Shown one piece after another: positions 47,238 through 60,230 of a stretch of DNA of 64,000 nt. The stretch covers positions 13,286,318-13,350,317 of the forward strand of contig NC_052396.1 of assembly GCF_009389715.1 (NCBI RefSeq). Direction: 5' to 3'. The notes under the pieces are model-generated. The model did not search any database. It worked only from the letters and a program-made list of their open reading frames with translations, and had not been told where the DNA came from. The translations under genes and the position numbers were made by a program. The DNA comes from Phoenix dactylifera. Its lineage: Eukaryota; Streptophyta; Magnoliopsida; Arecales; Arecaceae. The stretch's first letter is position 1. Each line of letters begins with the position of its first letter.

Positions 47238-50200
47238 ATGAGAGATTTGCAGCTGTCACTTAACCAAACCCAGAGGGTAAGGCTGCAGGTGGCTCTCCAG
47301 CAGCTTCAGGACCTTGCTTCTCAAGCTGCTGCTTATTCCTCGGTCACCATTGCTGACACAATCCTTGTCAACAATGAAGACGGTATTCTCAAGTAAGATA
47401 AGAAGCCACAATTTTCTTTTCTTTTCTTTCCTCCTTCTTACACCCAATGGTTTATTTTCATCCTCTTTTTAATTTCATTTTCATTATCTTTTGTTTTAGG
47501 AAAGAATTTTGTGAAGCAGGTTTCTGATATTAATTTTATACTTCTTCTACTGTTGTATCCTTTATGCTTCTATTTTTGCTTTTGTCTGTTATGATTTTCT
47601 TGGACATTTTTTGGTCCTTTTTCTTAGTCTTTATACAAACTAATGGAAACCAAGCAAGAGAAGTTTCTCCTCATGTTAGGTTTCTTGCATATGATCATTT
47701 TGTATATGTTGTTTGCGTTTTCTGGTGTGTTTGTATGACTATTTCTTGTGTTATTTTCTCTTTGCTCTATCTTTTGTCTTAATTCATTCTTGGAATGACT
47801 TGGCACACGATGTGGATCTTTTGTTATTAACTTAATATCTTTAATATGGGCAACCTGAATAGTATTTCCTTTCTTATCTTTCAACTTTTTTTACCTATCC
47901 GTACTGTTTTCCTTTTTAGTTCCACCTTGGTAGTGCTATCCGACTCACACTATTTTTTCTTAATATATTGACTTTAAATCTCATCGTTGCCTTCATCTCC
48001 ATGATACGATCAGGGGGCATGGGACGTCAGAACTTGATGGTCAAGTGGTTGCCACTTTGTGTGGTGTGGTGGAGCGAGTAAATAAACTGGTTTATGTACG
48101 TGCTCTAAGAGCCAGGTACTCATACATCCATGCCCTTTAGTATCAGTTTCAAATATATTCTTTCTGTGTTTTCTAAAATTGGTTTAGGTTTCAAAATATG
48201 GAATGTGCACCAATCTCGGTGGTCAACATGTTCGAAAAAGCTACAAAATTACGTGATTTTTTTTTTCTTGAAGCTTCATATGCCTAAAGCTGAGTTCTTA
48301 TTTGAATCTAATAATAGCTGCCGAACCACTTTATTAATTAGCTGATTTGATGACTTTGAGAGTTTCATCTCAAAATTTACTCAGCATATTGGCTGAGATA
48401 AGCTCCTTTCAATTTGTTGACTAAATTAATTTTCTTCTCAAAATTTGTGAGATATGTTGTTAAAATTCTCCCTAAACCAAATAATTCCAATAATCCTTAA
48501 GTGCTATCCTATCTCTCATTTTGAGTCATATACTTTGGGAACTAGTCGAATCATCTATCCCTTTTTATCTACATATATTATGATAACTCCGAACCTTGAA
48601 ACTTCATTAGGCCTCATGAGACTGAATGCTTGTTTTTGCAGGTACAAGCCAGAGGTTGGAGATATTATCGTTGGCCGTGTCATTGAGGTCTCCTTTTTAT
48701 GCTATTTCTAGTTTTCTCCCCTATTAATAAATTGAAACAATGTGCTGTTGATTTCTGTGTCATTGTTGTTGATTCATGCAAATTGCCTCCTAAGGTCTTT
48801 GTTGATTCATTATGTTCTGTTTATGCTTTGACTGATTGTTTCATTTTTTGCTTTTTCAAGATCGCTTTTAAACGTTGGAGATTGGAGATTAATTTCAGTC
48901 AAGATGCAGTATTGATGCTTTCATCTATGAATTTGCCAGATGGTATCCAGGTAAAAATGACATCTTATTTTATTTTTCATGAATCAAAAAATAAGCCTTT
49001 CTAAGAATGTCCATGTAAAATTCATGACATGGGACAGATGCTTTATAACAAGAAAGTTGGAAACTATTAGTTAAAAGTTTAGTCGCATTCGACATGTTTG
49101 AGAAATCAAACTCAAATATAGGTAATTCATGCTACTTAGTGTGATGATTTAGCTGATTTTATTAATTATTTTAAAGTCATGAAGTTAGAAACTCTGCAGA
49201 CAACTCTTATTTTATCTTGCCCTTGATTTTCAAGTTCTGAGGTGGGTGAGAATTAGAAACTCTTATTTATTTTGGTGTATGACTTGCTGAAGATTCCTCT
49301 ACCCTCAGAAGTAATAACAACGATATAACTCTCTCTAAAATTGTGTTTTCTCAAAAAAAAACTCTGAGAATGTTGACCAGCTTAACAATTCCTAACAGCT
49401 CCATACTTTTTCTGTCTACCCATGTTGTAGAATATAATTTATGGCTTGAGTTTATGGTGATTTCTCATGAGATATCTGTGGCAAGATTTATGTAATAATT
49501 TCGTATTAAAGGAAATGACAAACAAATTTGTTTTGTCGTGTTCTGTGCTTGTAGTGTGTTGTCCCTCCATTTCAGTATGTCTACATCATTAAAATTTTTA
49601 ATCTGGAGCTCATGAACTGTTTAATAGCCTCACCTAGGAAAAATTCTAAATACAATTTTTGAACACTGAAGGTTGTGGAAAATGCTAATAAAGAAAAAAA
49701 TTTGCAGATTAGAGTTGTTATATAAAAAGGAAGATTGAATTAAAGTCGGCCATCATGTTTTATGTTTGTTGTTTAAAAGATCATCCAAGATGGACATATT
49801 AATAGTTTTATCCTGTGGTTAGAATAATCAGGCAATTCAGTTGCCTACCAATATCACTGGCTTTTACAAGCCACAAAAAAGAATGCACAAATACACAAAA
49901 GTTCAAAACTTCTTAACCTGTAAGGAAAATTGTGTAAGTGCGTAAATTGTTGTCTGAAGATGAGACCTATTTTTCATCATTGTTATTATTTTCTTTTGGA
50001 GAAAAAGGATTAGAATCATTGAAATGAAATAATTATGAAGAGTACATGAATCTGATAATATATTTCAATATGATGACTCAATTATTAAGGAAATTTTAGG
50101 TCATTCTAGGTGAGTTGATGGATGTTGACTGCGATAACAATTGCTATATTTGCTAATCTTTTCTTATGAACGAGCTGTGTTTGCTCATTGGTGATGTATT

Positions 50201-53200
50201 GCAGAGTTCCAGGTAAGCAAATTGCATCTACCATGTCATTGCATTAAAGAGATGACTGTTGTTAGTTGATAATGAATTCCATCTTTATTTACCTTGTACT
50301 ATTGCACTCTATGAGTTTTTCTTTTTCTGAGTCACTGCCTATTTTTTATTACTTCTTGAGGTCAGTTAGTCTTGTTGATTGCATTGAAATTATATCTGGC
50401 CTTTATGGTTGCCTGGTGCTGATATTTGTTATTATATTTTTGTGTGTAACTGCTAGAGGCGGAGAACTGCTGTTGATGAACTCAACATGCGTAGTATCTT
50501 TGAAGAAAATGACGTAATTTGTGTAAGTATTTATGCCCTTTGCTTGCTATGCAAATTTTGCAAAATTGTTTCTTTTAAGTTATTTTACAGCATTTTTATA
50601 CAGAATTGTTCCATATGCTTGAAGAAAAGAAGCACACTTGGATCAATTATGTGATTGAGAACGTGATATTTTTGGATTGGTCTACGATGATATTTAGAGT
50701 GCTAGCATTGCTGAACAGTTGAGGTTTTGCTTTCTTTAGTATTTGATGCTATTATTTTTTCCCTACTGGGATATTAGCAACTTAAACAGAGTTTACTTCA
50801 ATAGAATCAACCCTTTGATTTCATAAGTTACTTCTAATGCAAATATGCTAAAAAAGTCGAAACAAGACATTGCAATAATTAAGCCATTATGGTACTTTAG
50901 AATCATGCTGCTTTGATTATGGAGCAGTATCAAATACACTCAACCATCAGAAGACACTCTACTAGCACCATTCCGTGTCACCCATCCTACTATAGTTATA
51001 TATTCTTTTGTTCATCTTAAAAGATGCATTGTACCAAAATGATCATCTCCTGGCTGTTAATTTTGACTAAGTTTTTATTTTCTCTTGTATTTCTAATAAA
51101 GTTACATCCCATATACTTCCTTTCATTATTAGAGAATTTAATACGTTTTAATTTTTGAAGGATTTATTTCTATAGTCAATGTGGCATTCAACTTGATTCT
51201 CTGTTGTGTAACAACCGTACACACACCATAGGACCTTCTCTTGCATGGGAACAAGGAAGCCTACAATATACAAATATAAGGTTGAACTTTATGGGTCAGA
51301 AAACTAGGAATGCAGGAGTGAACTAGCCTGATCTCATCTCTTAGCAGGTTACTATGTCTACATTCGGGTCCTGGATTTGAATGGGTTAATATCTAGATTC
51401 CTATATCCTAAGCCAACTGCATGAACTGCAACCATATGCACGGACATCTTACAGATGTTTCATTGCAGAATATTGTTGGACTATCAGTGTCAAGATTTGC
51501 TATTAGCTTTTGGTGTTGCTGGTAATCAGTATGATCAATGGTAGTTGATTGTTTGCTTTTTTTCATTGTTCATATATAACTCTCAGGCTGAAGTTCGTGG
51601 CTTCCAGCATGATGGAAGTTTGCACCTTCAAGCTAGAAGCCAAAAGTATGGAAAGGTATATTGTCCTTTAATATTCCTGTTTTCCCCTACAAAGCTTAAA
51701 AGTTTTAAATAGAAATACGTTTGGAATATGACCTAACTCTTTGAAAAATTAAATCACAACATCAGAAAAATGGCACATTCTTATTTGACCAGTGCAGAAT
51801 GATTTACTATGTTCACATGTTTTGTGGGAAACACATGTTAAACAAGGATGGGTTATTGGTATATTTTCTTTTCTGAGACAGAATAATGCTTGTTGCGGTG
51901 TTGCTTTTGATATAAAGTTAAGGAGGATTCATAGAGCTTGTTCCATATAGTTATGAGGAGGCTGTTAATTATTTGTTTAATTATTTTTCTCTTAAGAATA
52001 AAAGAGATTAGGACTGACGAACTACTATGTTTGGTGAGAGAACTGGGTTAATTTGGTTAATGTGATTTTGAAGGGAAATGCTAATCAATCAGGATAGTGG
52101 CGGTACCCATTTACTAGAGTAAATGTGATGTATATAAATATATAATCACACTGATTATACATAGTTAATTTATGAGCCATATTATGTGGCTGAACAAAAT
52201 GGATGATTTGACAATGATTCTAAAAATGACGGTAATCTCAGAGAACCTGTGGATTTATGCCAAGAAAGTTAATGATGCAGATTATCATCAACTTGAATGT
52301 TTGATACCAATACCAAACGTTGGGCACCAATGCCAAGTGAGGTTCAAGAACTTGGTTTTGGTTTAGTCTTCAGGTGATGCGCATTAACGTTTGAAACTTC
52401 TGTGGTTTCTATTGTTTCCAAAAATAAGAAAAGTTTACAAGACAATAAAGAAAACATCACACCATTTTTGAGTTGTTACATTGTTTGTGACATTTTGTGT
52501 ATTTTCTGGTGGATTCATGCTAGCAAAAGAACTTTTGAAAATCAATACAATGAAAAAAATACTATGTTTCACATTATTGTTGAGTGTAACTTACCATTTT
52601 ATTATTTGATAAATGACCATCTGCATGTCTATGAGATCTAGGGTCTGAGGTGTTCAATCTTGTGTGAAAAAGGTCTACTTTTATCTATATTCTTCTAGAA
52701 CTCAACATCAAAATAATTCGAATATTCTCAAAACTTGCAAAACTGTGAGCTAAATCTTTAAAAAATGCTTACTACAATTCAAGGAAATGAAAAATAGCAC
52801 AGTAGCCCATTTATAGATGTATTTGAACCTATAAGTCAGTTCTGGATGAAAAATACAAAACAATTAAGTTTTGGACTGGTTGTTGCCAAAACCAAAATGC
52901 TTGGTTTCAATTTCAAATTTACAACTAAACACTGAAAAGGGCCAGGTGTCTAGGTAACCTAAACTTTACTATTCTTCAACAACAACTAAAAGATGAGGTG
53001 AAGCACTGGGAAGATTATACAAATATATAAAAATGTATATCTCAATATAATCAAATTACTAGACTATGTTAACCATAGAAGATGCTTTTTATTAGATTAA
53101 ATTTCACTTATGCTTTATAACGATAATGAAAGAAAAAAGTTGTGACACTTCACTATAAGTATCAAAATATTGAAATCAGTATTGTTACGCACAAGAAATT

Positions 53201-55926
53201 AACAATTTTTCATTGGAGTGCCCTTAAATAGGATACTCTAAAAAGCCAAGCCAAATGCCAAACTTCTTTCTGATATGAGTTGGATACTTCTGTTCTAGAG
53301 AACTTAGGATCCTTGTTCTTGTCCTGTCCAGGTGTCTAGAAATGTCAGCACTCCATACAATTCTAAAGATTGAAGTGTCTATATAAGACGGATGATGAGT
53401 AACAAGAAAGGATTTTGGTGGTCACTAAGAAAGGAAGGTGTGCATAGGTGGTGAATTTCAGTTGTTCATTACAGGGGTATTTGGATGCTCCAAGCTCTGC
53501 CTAATGCTTACCTATAATTTGTGCGGAGACGGTCCCAAGCCTGGATAAAGAAGGGTTGCGGTAGTGTTGACACCTAGTATAAAACTATAGCCACATCATA
53601 TGAGATTGAATTCTAAGAAAACTATTGGGGCATTCTCTATTAGCAATATGCTCCATCGGATCCCGGGTTTGCTGAAAAGTGGGCAAGGGTTAACTAGGAT
53701 ATTCCTTAGAAGCGACATGTTAGTTACATCGGTACACGGATGTGATAAGAAGTAAGCAAGGGTTCTCACATTTTAATAGATAGATGTGGGTAAAGAAATT
53801 AGTCTAGGAAAGTAGGATATGTTTAGCAACTTGGAATATAGGATCCTTGATAAGAAAATTGTTGAAACTAGTAGGTACAATAGTTAGGAGGAGAGTTAGC
53901 ATAGCTTGCTTGCAAGAGACAAAACGAAGGAAGTTGGTAAGGTAGGTGATAAACTTTGGATACAGGGAAAGATAGGAATAAAAATGGAGTAGAAATTATT
54001 GTAGATAAGAATAAAAGATGAGGTTATAGATATTAAGAGAGTAGGAGGTAGAATAATCTCGATAAAATTGGTGTTATTTGAGGAGTCTATTAATATCATT
54101 AATGCTTATTCTTCTCAAGTAGGACTGGATGACGCGACAAAGCAACGCTTTTGAGAGGACATGGATGGATTAGTTTAAGAGATTTCTAGTGGAGAAAAGA
54201 TATTTATTGGAGGAAATTTGAATGGACATATGAGGAAATATAATGTAGGTTTTTAGAGGAAATTTGAATGGACATATGAGGAAATATAATGTAGGTTTTA
54301 AGAGGATGCATGGAGGGTACAACTTCGAAGATATAAACAAAGAATGAAATGCTATTTTGGAGTTTGCAATGGCATATGACTTAGTATTAGCTAACACCTG
54401 CTTTAACAAGGAATCTTATATGATAACTTTTAAAAATATGCATTATACTAGTCAGATAGATTTCTTCCTAACTAGAAAAATTAATTAAGTTTCATGTAAA
54501 GATTGTAAGGTTATAAAGGATAAGAGTTTGACCACCCAACATAGATTGGTAGTTTTGGATGTATATATTAGAAAATGGAAGAGAATAACTAAAGAAATAA
54601 GAATTCAAGGATAGATGATAGAATTTGCAAGGAGAGAAACAAATGGTTAAGGATAGAATGTTGAAGGAAGGAAAATAGAATCTATATGGAAAAATTAATA
54701 CCATGTAGGAAGACATGACTAGCAGTATTAAGAAAGTGGTTCTAAAGATATTAGGAGAATCCAAGGGAAAAGAGGCATCCGATAAGGAATCTTGGTGGTG
54801 GAATGAGAAAGTTCAGTTGGCGGTTAAGGCTAAAAGAAAGTGTTATAGATGATTACTAATATGTAGAAATAGAGAAATGTATGAAAGCTATTAGATGGCT
54901 AAGAGAGAAGTTAAGAAGGCAGTACCAAAGGTTAGTTTTAAAGCAGATAAAGAGTTATATCATAGGTCAGAAACTGATGGGGAGAGATATTTATAAGATT
55001 GCAAGACTAAGAAAAAAGTAAACTGGAGATTTGACATAGGTTAAATACATCAAAAAAAAAATGTAATCATGGCGCAATTTGCAACACACGGGTCTATAAT
55101 AATTGCGCACACCAAGGAATTCCCATTTTTCAATGAGTCTTGGTTTATTTTTCTAGTCTTTCATGTCTAGCATTGAAAAACTATACACTTCCTTTATGTT
55201 TGAGATCTCTAGATATGCTAGCATTACTATAGATACATGACATTGTTTCTGTCTGCCTTTGGATGCATGAAACTCTTGTACCATGTTTAGACAGTATTCT
55301 GCCAAGTTTGCTGAAAAGTTATTAATTTTACTTTAATCTAAGTAATCCATGATAATTCTAATAATTGTATCTTTATCACTTATTTTTCTTTTGGTTGAAC
55401 ACTGTGTTGTCAATAGATTCTCTTGGAATAAAATTTAATATCCAATGGTTTGGCGATGGCTTTCTTTTGGCAGCTTGAGAGGGGTCAATTGCTTACGGTC
55501 CCAGCATATTTAGTGAAGCGGCGTAAGCAACACTTCCACCATCTGGAGCAATATGGCGTCGACTTGATTCTTGGATGCAATGGCTTCGTTTGGGTGGGTG
55601 AGCACTTGAAAACTGGAGAGCATGACATGCTTGACGACCAAGAAAAGAGACCAGAAATTAGCAAATCCAATAAGATTGATGAAGAAGAGCAAGAGCGGAC
55701 TTTCACTCCTCTGGAAGTAAGACAGCACATATGTGGGATTGCCAATGCTGTCCGTTTGCTATCTGCTCTGGGCTTCATTCTAACAGTTGAAGCAATCAAA
55801 GACACCACCGAAGCTGGTGTCTCTTCAAATATCGAGATAAAAGACATGCTAGGACCAGAATTTTATGTCCAGATTGTAGAGAGAGAGGTCCAACGCAGAA
55901 TATCATTGTTAAGGAAGAAGGGCTGA
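47238..55926 (+). CDS. RRP4: Exosome complex component RRP4 (intact, seven coding exons)
   Basis: Exons: 47238-47392, 48014-48115, 48642-48687, 48861-48950, 50457-50522, 51587-51655, 55474-55926. The sum is 981 nt, 326 residues plus stop, all borders GT-AG. RRP4 is a cap subunit of the RNA exosome, the 3'-5' RNA-processing and decay complex of nucleus and cytoplasm. Visible parts: the N-terminal domain (MRDLQLSLNQTQRVRLQVAL, VNNEDGILKGHGT), the S1 domain at about 70-130 (GVVERVNKLVYVRALRARYK, PEVGDIIVGRVIE, LEINFSQDAVLMLSS), then RRRTAVDELNMRSIFEEND, and the KH domain at about 180-220 with GCNGFVWVG. The length and order match Arabidopsis RRP4. The start MRDLQ is chosen over an upstream in-frame Met because it aligns with the family start and follows the leader acceptor closely. 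Confidence 0.96.
48951..50456 (+). other. RRP4 intron 4
   Basis: 1.5-kb intron, donor GTAAAA, acceptor TGTAACTGCTAG. No feature recognised inside. Confidence 0.8.
51656..53399 (+). other. RRP4 intron 6, part before the LINE
   Basis: The donor GTATAT is at 51656. No gene or clear repeat was recognised in this AT-rich stretch. Confidence 0.6.
53400..55040 (+). mobile_element. LINE (L1-like) fragment with endonuclease remnant
   Basis: The sequence reads in changing frames: NLEYRILDKKIVETSR, then GKIGIKME, VIDIKRVGGRIISIKLVLFE, then INIINAYSSQVGLDDATKQR, SSGEKIFIGGNLNGHM, then DFFLTRKI and CKDCKVIKDKSLTTQHRLVV. This is the AP-endonuclease domain of plant L1-like ORF2, with catalytic-region phrases GGDLNGH (here GGNLNGH) and TTQHRLLV. 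The reverse transcriptase is missing, so the 3' part is lost. It lies sense-oriented in RRP4 intron 6. A 46-bp tandem duplication is at 54211-54302. Confidence 0.88.
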
Positions 55927-57153
55927 GTGCAGGTTGAGACTCATGCACTGGATTTCAGCTGATTCCTCCCATAGGAAGGACACATTCCCTATAATAATGA
56001 ATACATTCCCTACAGATCTTTTGCATGCAACTTTCCTTTCTCTAATTGTTTGTTATGATTCGGATAGCAGTTCCTTATGATTCGGAATAGAGATTCTTTC
56101 ATCTCATACCCCTATAATAGTGGTAAAGGGCTTTGAGCACCTTCCATGAATGGGACGGAGAAAGAGACCTTTTCAACTTGAAGCTTTCTGCTCTATATGG
56201 AGTTCTATTGATAAGAAGTGCTTTGATGAAATTGAGAGAATTGGACATATTTCTTCACCATGGATTATGCATACTGGGGAGGGTGGGATGCTGTTGTTTT
56301 GTAGCATCAAATTTTACGCTGAAAACCAGAAGGCCAACAAATTAATCAACTTGAGTGAACAGGTGTTCTTGTCCCAACAATTATTTGGATTCATTGTCCA
56401 TCTACCATTTTTGTCACAGCTACCATCCATTGATTATTAGCTAATGAATGCATTTAATTCTTACCAAAAAGAATTGAATGTGCTCTACATGGAGTTCTAT
56501 TGGAAAAAAGTGCTTTGATGAAATGGAGAGAACTGGATAAGTTTCTTTTCACTATGGAATATCTATACTGGGGATGGTGGGATGCTGATGTTTTCTAGCA
56601 TCAAATTTTAAGCTGAAATCCAGCAAGTCTGACTAATTTAACCAACCTGAGCGACCAGGTGGATTCTCCTCACAACTATTATCTGGATTCATGGTCCATG
56701 TACTATTTCTGTCTCAGCTACCATCCATGATCCATTAACGATTAGCTAATGAATGCATTTAATTCCTACCAAAAATAATAGCATGCATTTAATGTCGCAC
56801 TATTACGCCCAATGGGACAGGTGGACGAGCATCTTTGGCAATGTGTCAAGTTTCGTGCCATGTGAATACTTTTATTTTAATAAATATACCTTTCTATTTC
56901 AAAAAAAAAAATGAATATCCTTCTATGCTCACCCACTTATGCACAAAATAAATAGAATCCTACAATGTTGAATTACCATGGGATATCATAGTACTCAAGA
57001 TACAAGATGAAGTAGCATTCTGCAAACATCCTAGCATCTCGACCGGCATATTCTGAGAAGTCGTTTGTCTCAATTATTAAAATGGAGTGGCGCATCTCAT
57101 TTTATAAAAAAATAGAATAGTCTTATCTCACGAGATTTAAAATTTTCTGCATT
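55927..57153. other. RRP4 3' flank with a tandem duplication
   Basis: RRP4's 3' UTR is expected at the start. Bases 56187-56468 and 56479-56775 are two diverged copies of a unit of about 290 bp (TGGAGTTCTATTG, AAGTGCTTTGATGAAAT, GGTGGGATGCTG, then AGCTAATGAATGCATTTAAT). The open frames in the first copy are not conserved in the second, so it is probably non-coding. Confidence 0.7.
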
Positions 57154-57159
57154 TGTTGC

Positions 57160-58107
57160 TTGACTCGTCAAGCCTTTGGTGTGGCAGTCAGTTCTCCTGC
57201 TCGGGTCATTACGGATTTGAAGAGGTCACTTGACTCGCTGAGCCTTCGGCATGATGGCTGGTTCTCCTCCTCGGGTCATTATGGATCTAAAAAGGTTGCT
57301 TGACTTACTGAGTTTTCGGCGTGGTGACCGGTTCTCCTGCTTGGATCATTATTGACTTGAAGAGGTCGCTTGATTCGCCGAGCCTTTGGTACAGCGGCTG
57401 ATTTCCTGCTTGGGTCATTATGGACTCGAAAAGGTTGTTTGACTCGTCGAGCTTTCAGCGCAGTGGCTGATTCTCCTGTATGAGTCATTACGGACCTGAA
57501 AAGGTCGCTTGCTTGTTGAGCTTTCGACGCGGCGATCGGTTCTTCTACTCGGGTCATTATAGACCTAAAAAGATCGTTTGACTTGCCGAGCCTTCGAAAT
57601 GGTGGCTGATTCTGCTGCTCGGGTCATTATGGACCTGAAAAGGTCACTTGACTCGCTGTGCCTTCGGTGCGGTGGTCGGTTTTTCTGCTCGGGTCATTAT
57701 AAACCTGAAAAGGTAGCTTAACTCGTGGAGCCTTCGACGTAACGGCCGGTTCTTCTGCTTGGGTCATTATGAACTTGAAAACGTCGCTTGACTTATTGAG
57801 CCTTTGGCGTGGCAGCCGGTTCTTTTACTCAGGTCATTATGGACTTGAAGAGGTCGCTTAACTCGCTGAGTCTTTGGTGCGGCGGTCGGTTTCCTACTTG
57901 GGTTATTATGGACCTAAAGAAGTTGCGTGACTTGCCGAGCCTTAGGTGTGGTAGCCAGTACTCCTATTCGAATCATTATGGATATGAAAAGGTCGCTTGA
58001 CTCGCCGAGCCTTTGGCGCTGTGGCCGATTCTCCTACTTGGGTAATTATGGACCTGAAAAGGTCGCTTGACTCACCGAGCTTTCCGTGTGACAGTCAGTT
58101 CTCCTCA
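57160..58107. repeat. 70-bp minisatellite, about 13.5 copies
   Basis: The unit contains CTCGGGTCATTATGGACCTG, then AAAAGGTCGCTTGACTCGCC, then GAGCCTTCGG and GGTTCTCCTG. Thirteen full units of 69-70 bp run from about 57197 to 58107, with a partial unit before them. Units differ at 10-25% of sites, mostly by transitions. It lies downstream of gag in the Gypsy remnant. Confidence 0.93.
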
Positions 58108-58299
58108 TCTTGATAGTATGCTCCCCCAGGTATCTCTAGGGTTGGCTCTTAGAGGAAATCTGAGTAGGCTCGGTCTTGAGAAGGCCCCGGGCGTCCTCTG
58201 GGTGTCTCTGTTTTTGGGGCACTAGCGTCCTCGGGGTGTTCCATGTTGAACTCAACTGTCTCAAAGACAAACAAAACGAGAGAATTTTTATTGATAATG

Positions 58300-60230
58300 A
58301 GTTCAGGCTACAATGAACCTTATTGATGATAGGAGCGAAGGTTGTCGTAGCTCTAAATCTGTGGGATTGGGGCACCATCGAGGTCCCCTAATTTTTACGC
58401 CGAAGGCTTCTAGTGGTTGGGTTCTGAGATTTGGAGTAAAGCACCTTATACTTGGTCACGTTACCCAAGGTGGAGAATTCATACTGGAGGGAGTACTCCG
58501 TGATTGCTCTGCTAGGGGTGCCAAGCGTGGGAGCAACCCCACTACTCCCCGGACTCAACGACCCATCCACACGCATGACTCATGGCCGCTCCATGGTCCT
58601 CCTATTGTGAAGTTTGGTTGCCCGAGGCACTGCTGATGATGGTGCTGATAACACCGGCCATCAGGCGGTTGTTGATTTGTTCTGGGGTCGGAGGATTAGA
58701 GCCAGGACGAGCGCCCCTTGGTCAACTAGGTGCGCATGTACTAGTCTAGCCACCCGCACCAGATAAGTGCTTCGATTTCATCCTTGAGCTGGGCATACTC
58801 CTCGGTGTCATGGTCGTGATCCTGGTGGAAGCGACATTGTTTCTTCTTGCCCATCTTGGTTACTAGGCTCCTCATCGGATACGAAGGGTGTAGGTAGCCT
58901 CGACCCGCGATCTCCATGAGATTTGGGCCCCCAGGGCGGTGATGGGGATATACTTCTCAATTTATGAGAAGAGCTCCTGGGCCGCCGTAGGCTCTTCTCG
59001 CGTCGAGGTGAGACACTTCGACACTCTTTTCGCCCCTCGTGATCCCGTTTGGCCCTTGGGGAGGTCTTCCGCCCGTAGATTTGTGGAGGAAAGCCATGGC
59101 TTCTTCAGCGTTGGCATACTTGTTGGCTTGTACCAATATTTTAGCGAAGTTGTCGGGGAAGCGCTTTTCTAGGGAGAAGAGGAAGGTCAATGGCTGGAGA
59201 CCGCTCTTCATCGCAGACATTAAGACTGATTGGTCCAAGTTGTCGACCTCCAACATCGCCGCATTGAAGCAGCCGATGTATTTTTTGAGGGATTTCTCCT
59301 CTCTCTACTTGATGTCGAGCAGTGCGTTCGAGCCGCGGTGTCGTCTTCAATAGGAGACGAAGTGCGCTGTGAAGAGGTGGGCGAGATGGTGGATGGATTC
59401 GAGCCAAAGATCGAAGAATCAGAATTGGGCTGCTTTGTGGAGGGTCGCAGAGAATGCCTTGCAAAGTACGACGTCATTGGCTCCGTCCAGCATCATGAGA
59501 GCCTTGAAGCTCTCGAGGTAGTCTAAGAGATTCGAGGTGCCATCATATGGTTCCACCTGCGGCATCTTGAACCAAGGTAGGATTGGCTCCTCCATGATCT
59601 GCTGGAAAAAGGGGGACTTTGAGAAGAAGTTAAAATCGTTGCCGGCCCTCGGAGCCTGTTCTTTACGGGCTTGAATTTGCCGGCCCATTTACTTGATCCT
59701 CCTATAGAGGTCGGCTCCCTGTTGGGATGGGGACTCTACGAGGCGGGCGAGTAAGAGGCTCTGAACGGAATCCCAACCAAAATGGGGACTAGGAGCGCAT
59801 CGTCTCCCATTCTGGCTAGGGATGCTTCGTCGAGAGTGTCGACTCTGACGTGACCGCTCGAGATTCTAGTCCTGGGGGCGATGGTTGATCAGACACGTGT
59901 GGCGCGCTGGTGACTTGGAGTGGGGGCCAGGCTGGTTGAATTCTGGTCGGGTTGGCCCCAATTATGCTACTGCCTGCTGCAGGCCCGAGACCGCCATGGT
60001 TAACGCCCGTACCTGCTAAGTGAGTAGGTTGAACTGCTCCTTGTCTACAAGCACAGGGAGATATTCCTGTGGAGCAAGTTTGGGGCTCTGTAACGACGAT
60101 CGAAAAGTCGGAGCATGGCGTTGCGAAGCACGCGACACGCTACGGGTTCTCCGCGACTTCATGCCAGTCATTCTCCTTTTGATTAAGGTTGATGTGGCAG
60201 GCGGTAGGACCTTTCCTCTATTACCAATCT
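58300..60230 (-). pseudogene. Gypsy gag polyprotein remnant
   Basis: Minus-strand blocks: QQIMEEPILPWFKMPQVEPY then DGTSNLLDYLESFKALMMLD, then LCKAFSATLHKAAQF, then LEVDNLDQSVLMSAMKSGLQ, FLFSLEKRFPDNFAKIL, ANKYANAEEAM, and near 58830 QCRFHQDHDHDTEEYAQLKD then EIEAL. This is the retrotransposon gag domain followed by the CRFHxDHGHDTExCxxLK knuckle-like region of plant Gypsy elements. Frames change at least three times. The capsid protein would have packaged element RNA. Confidence 0.85.

Noticed and set aside
55485..55847. Minus-strand frame of 120 codons
   Set aside because: It lies opposite the last RRP4 exon, which is clearly the coding strand.
57160..58107. Minisatellite considered as a CRISPR array or tRNA cluster
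   Set aside because: It is a plant nuclear sequence, the whole 70-bp unit is repeated with no unique spacers, and no tRNA fold was evident.
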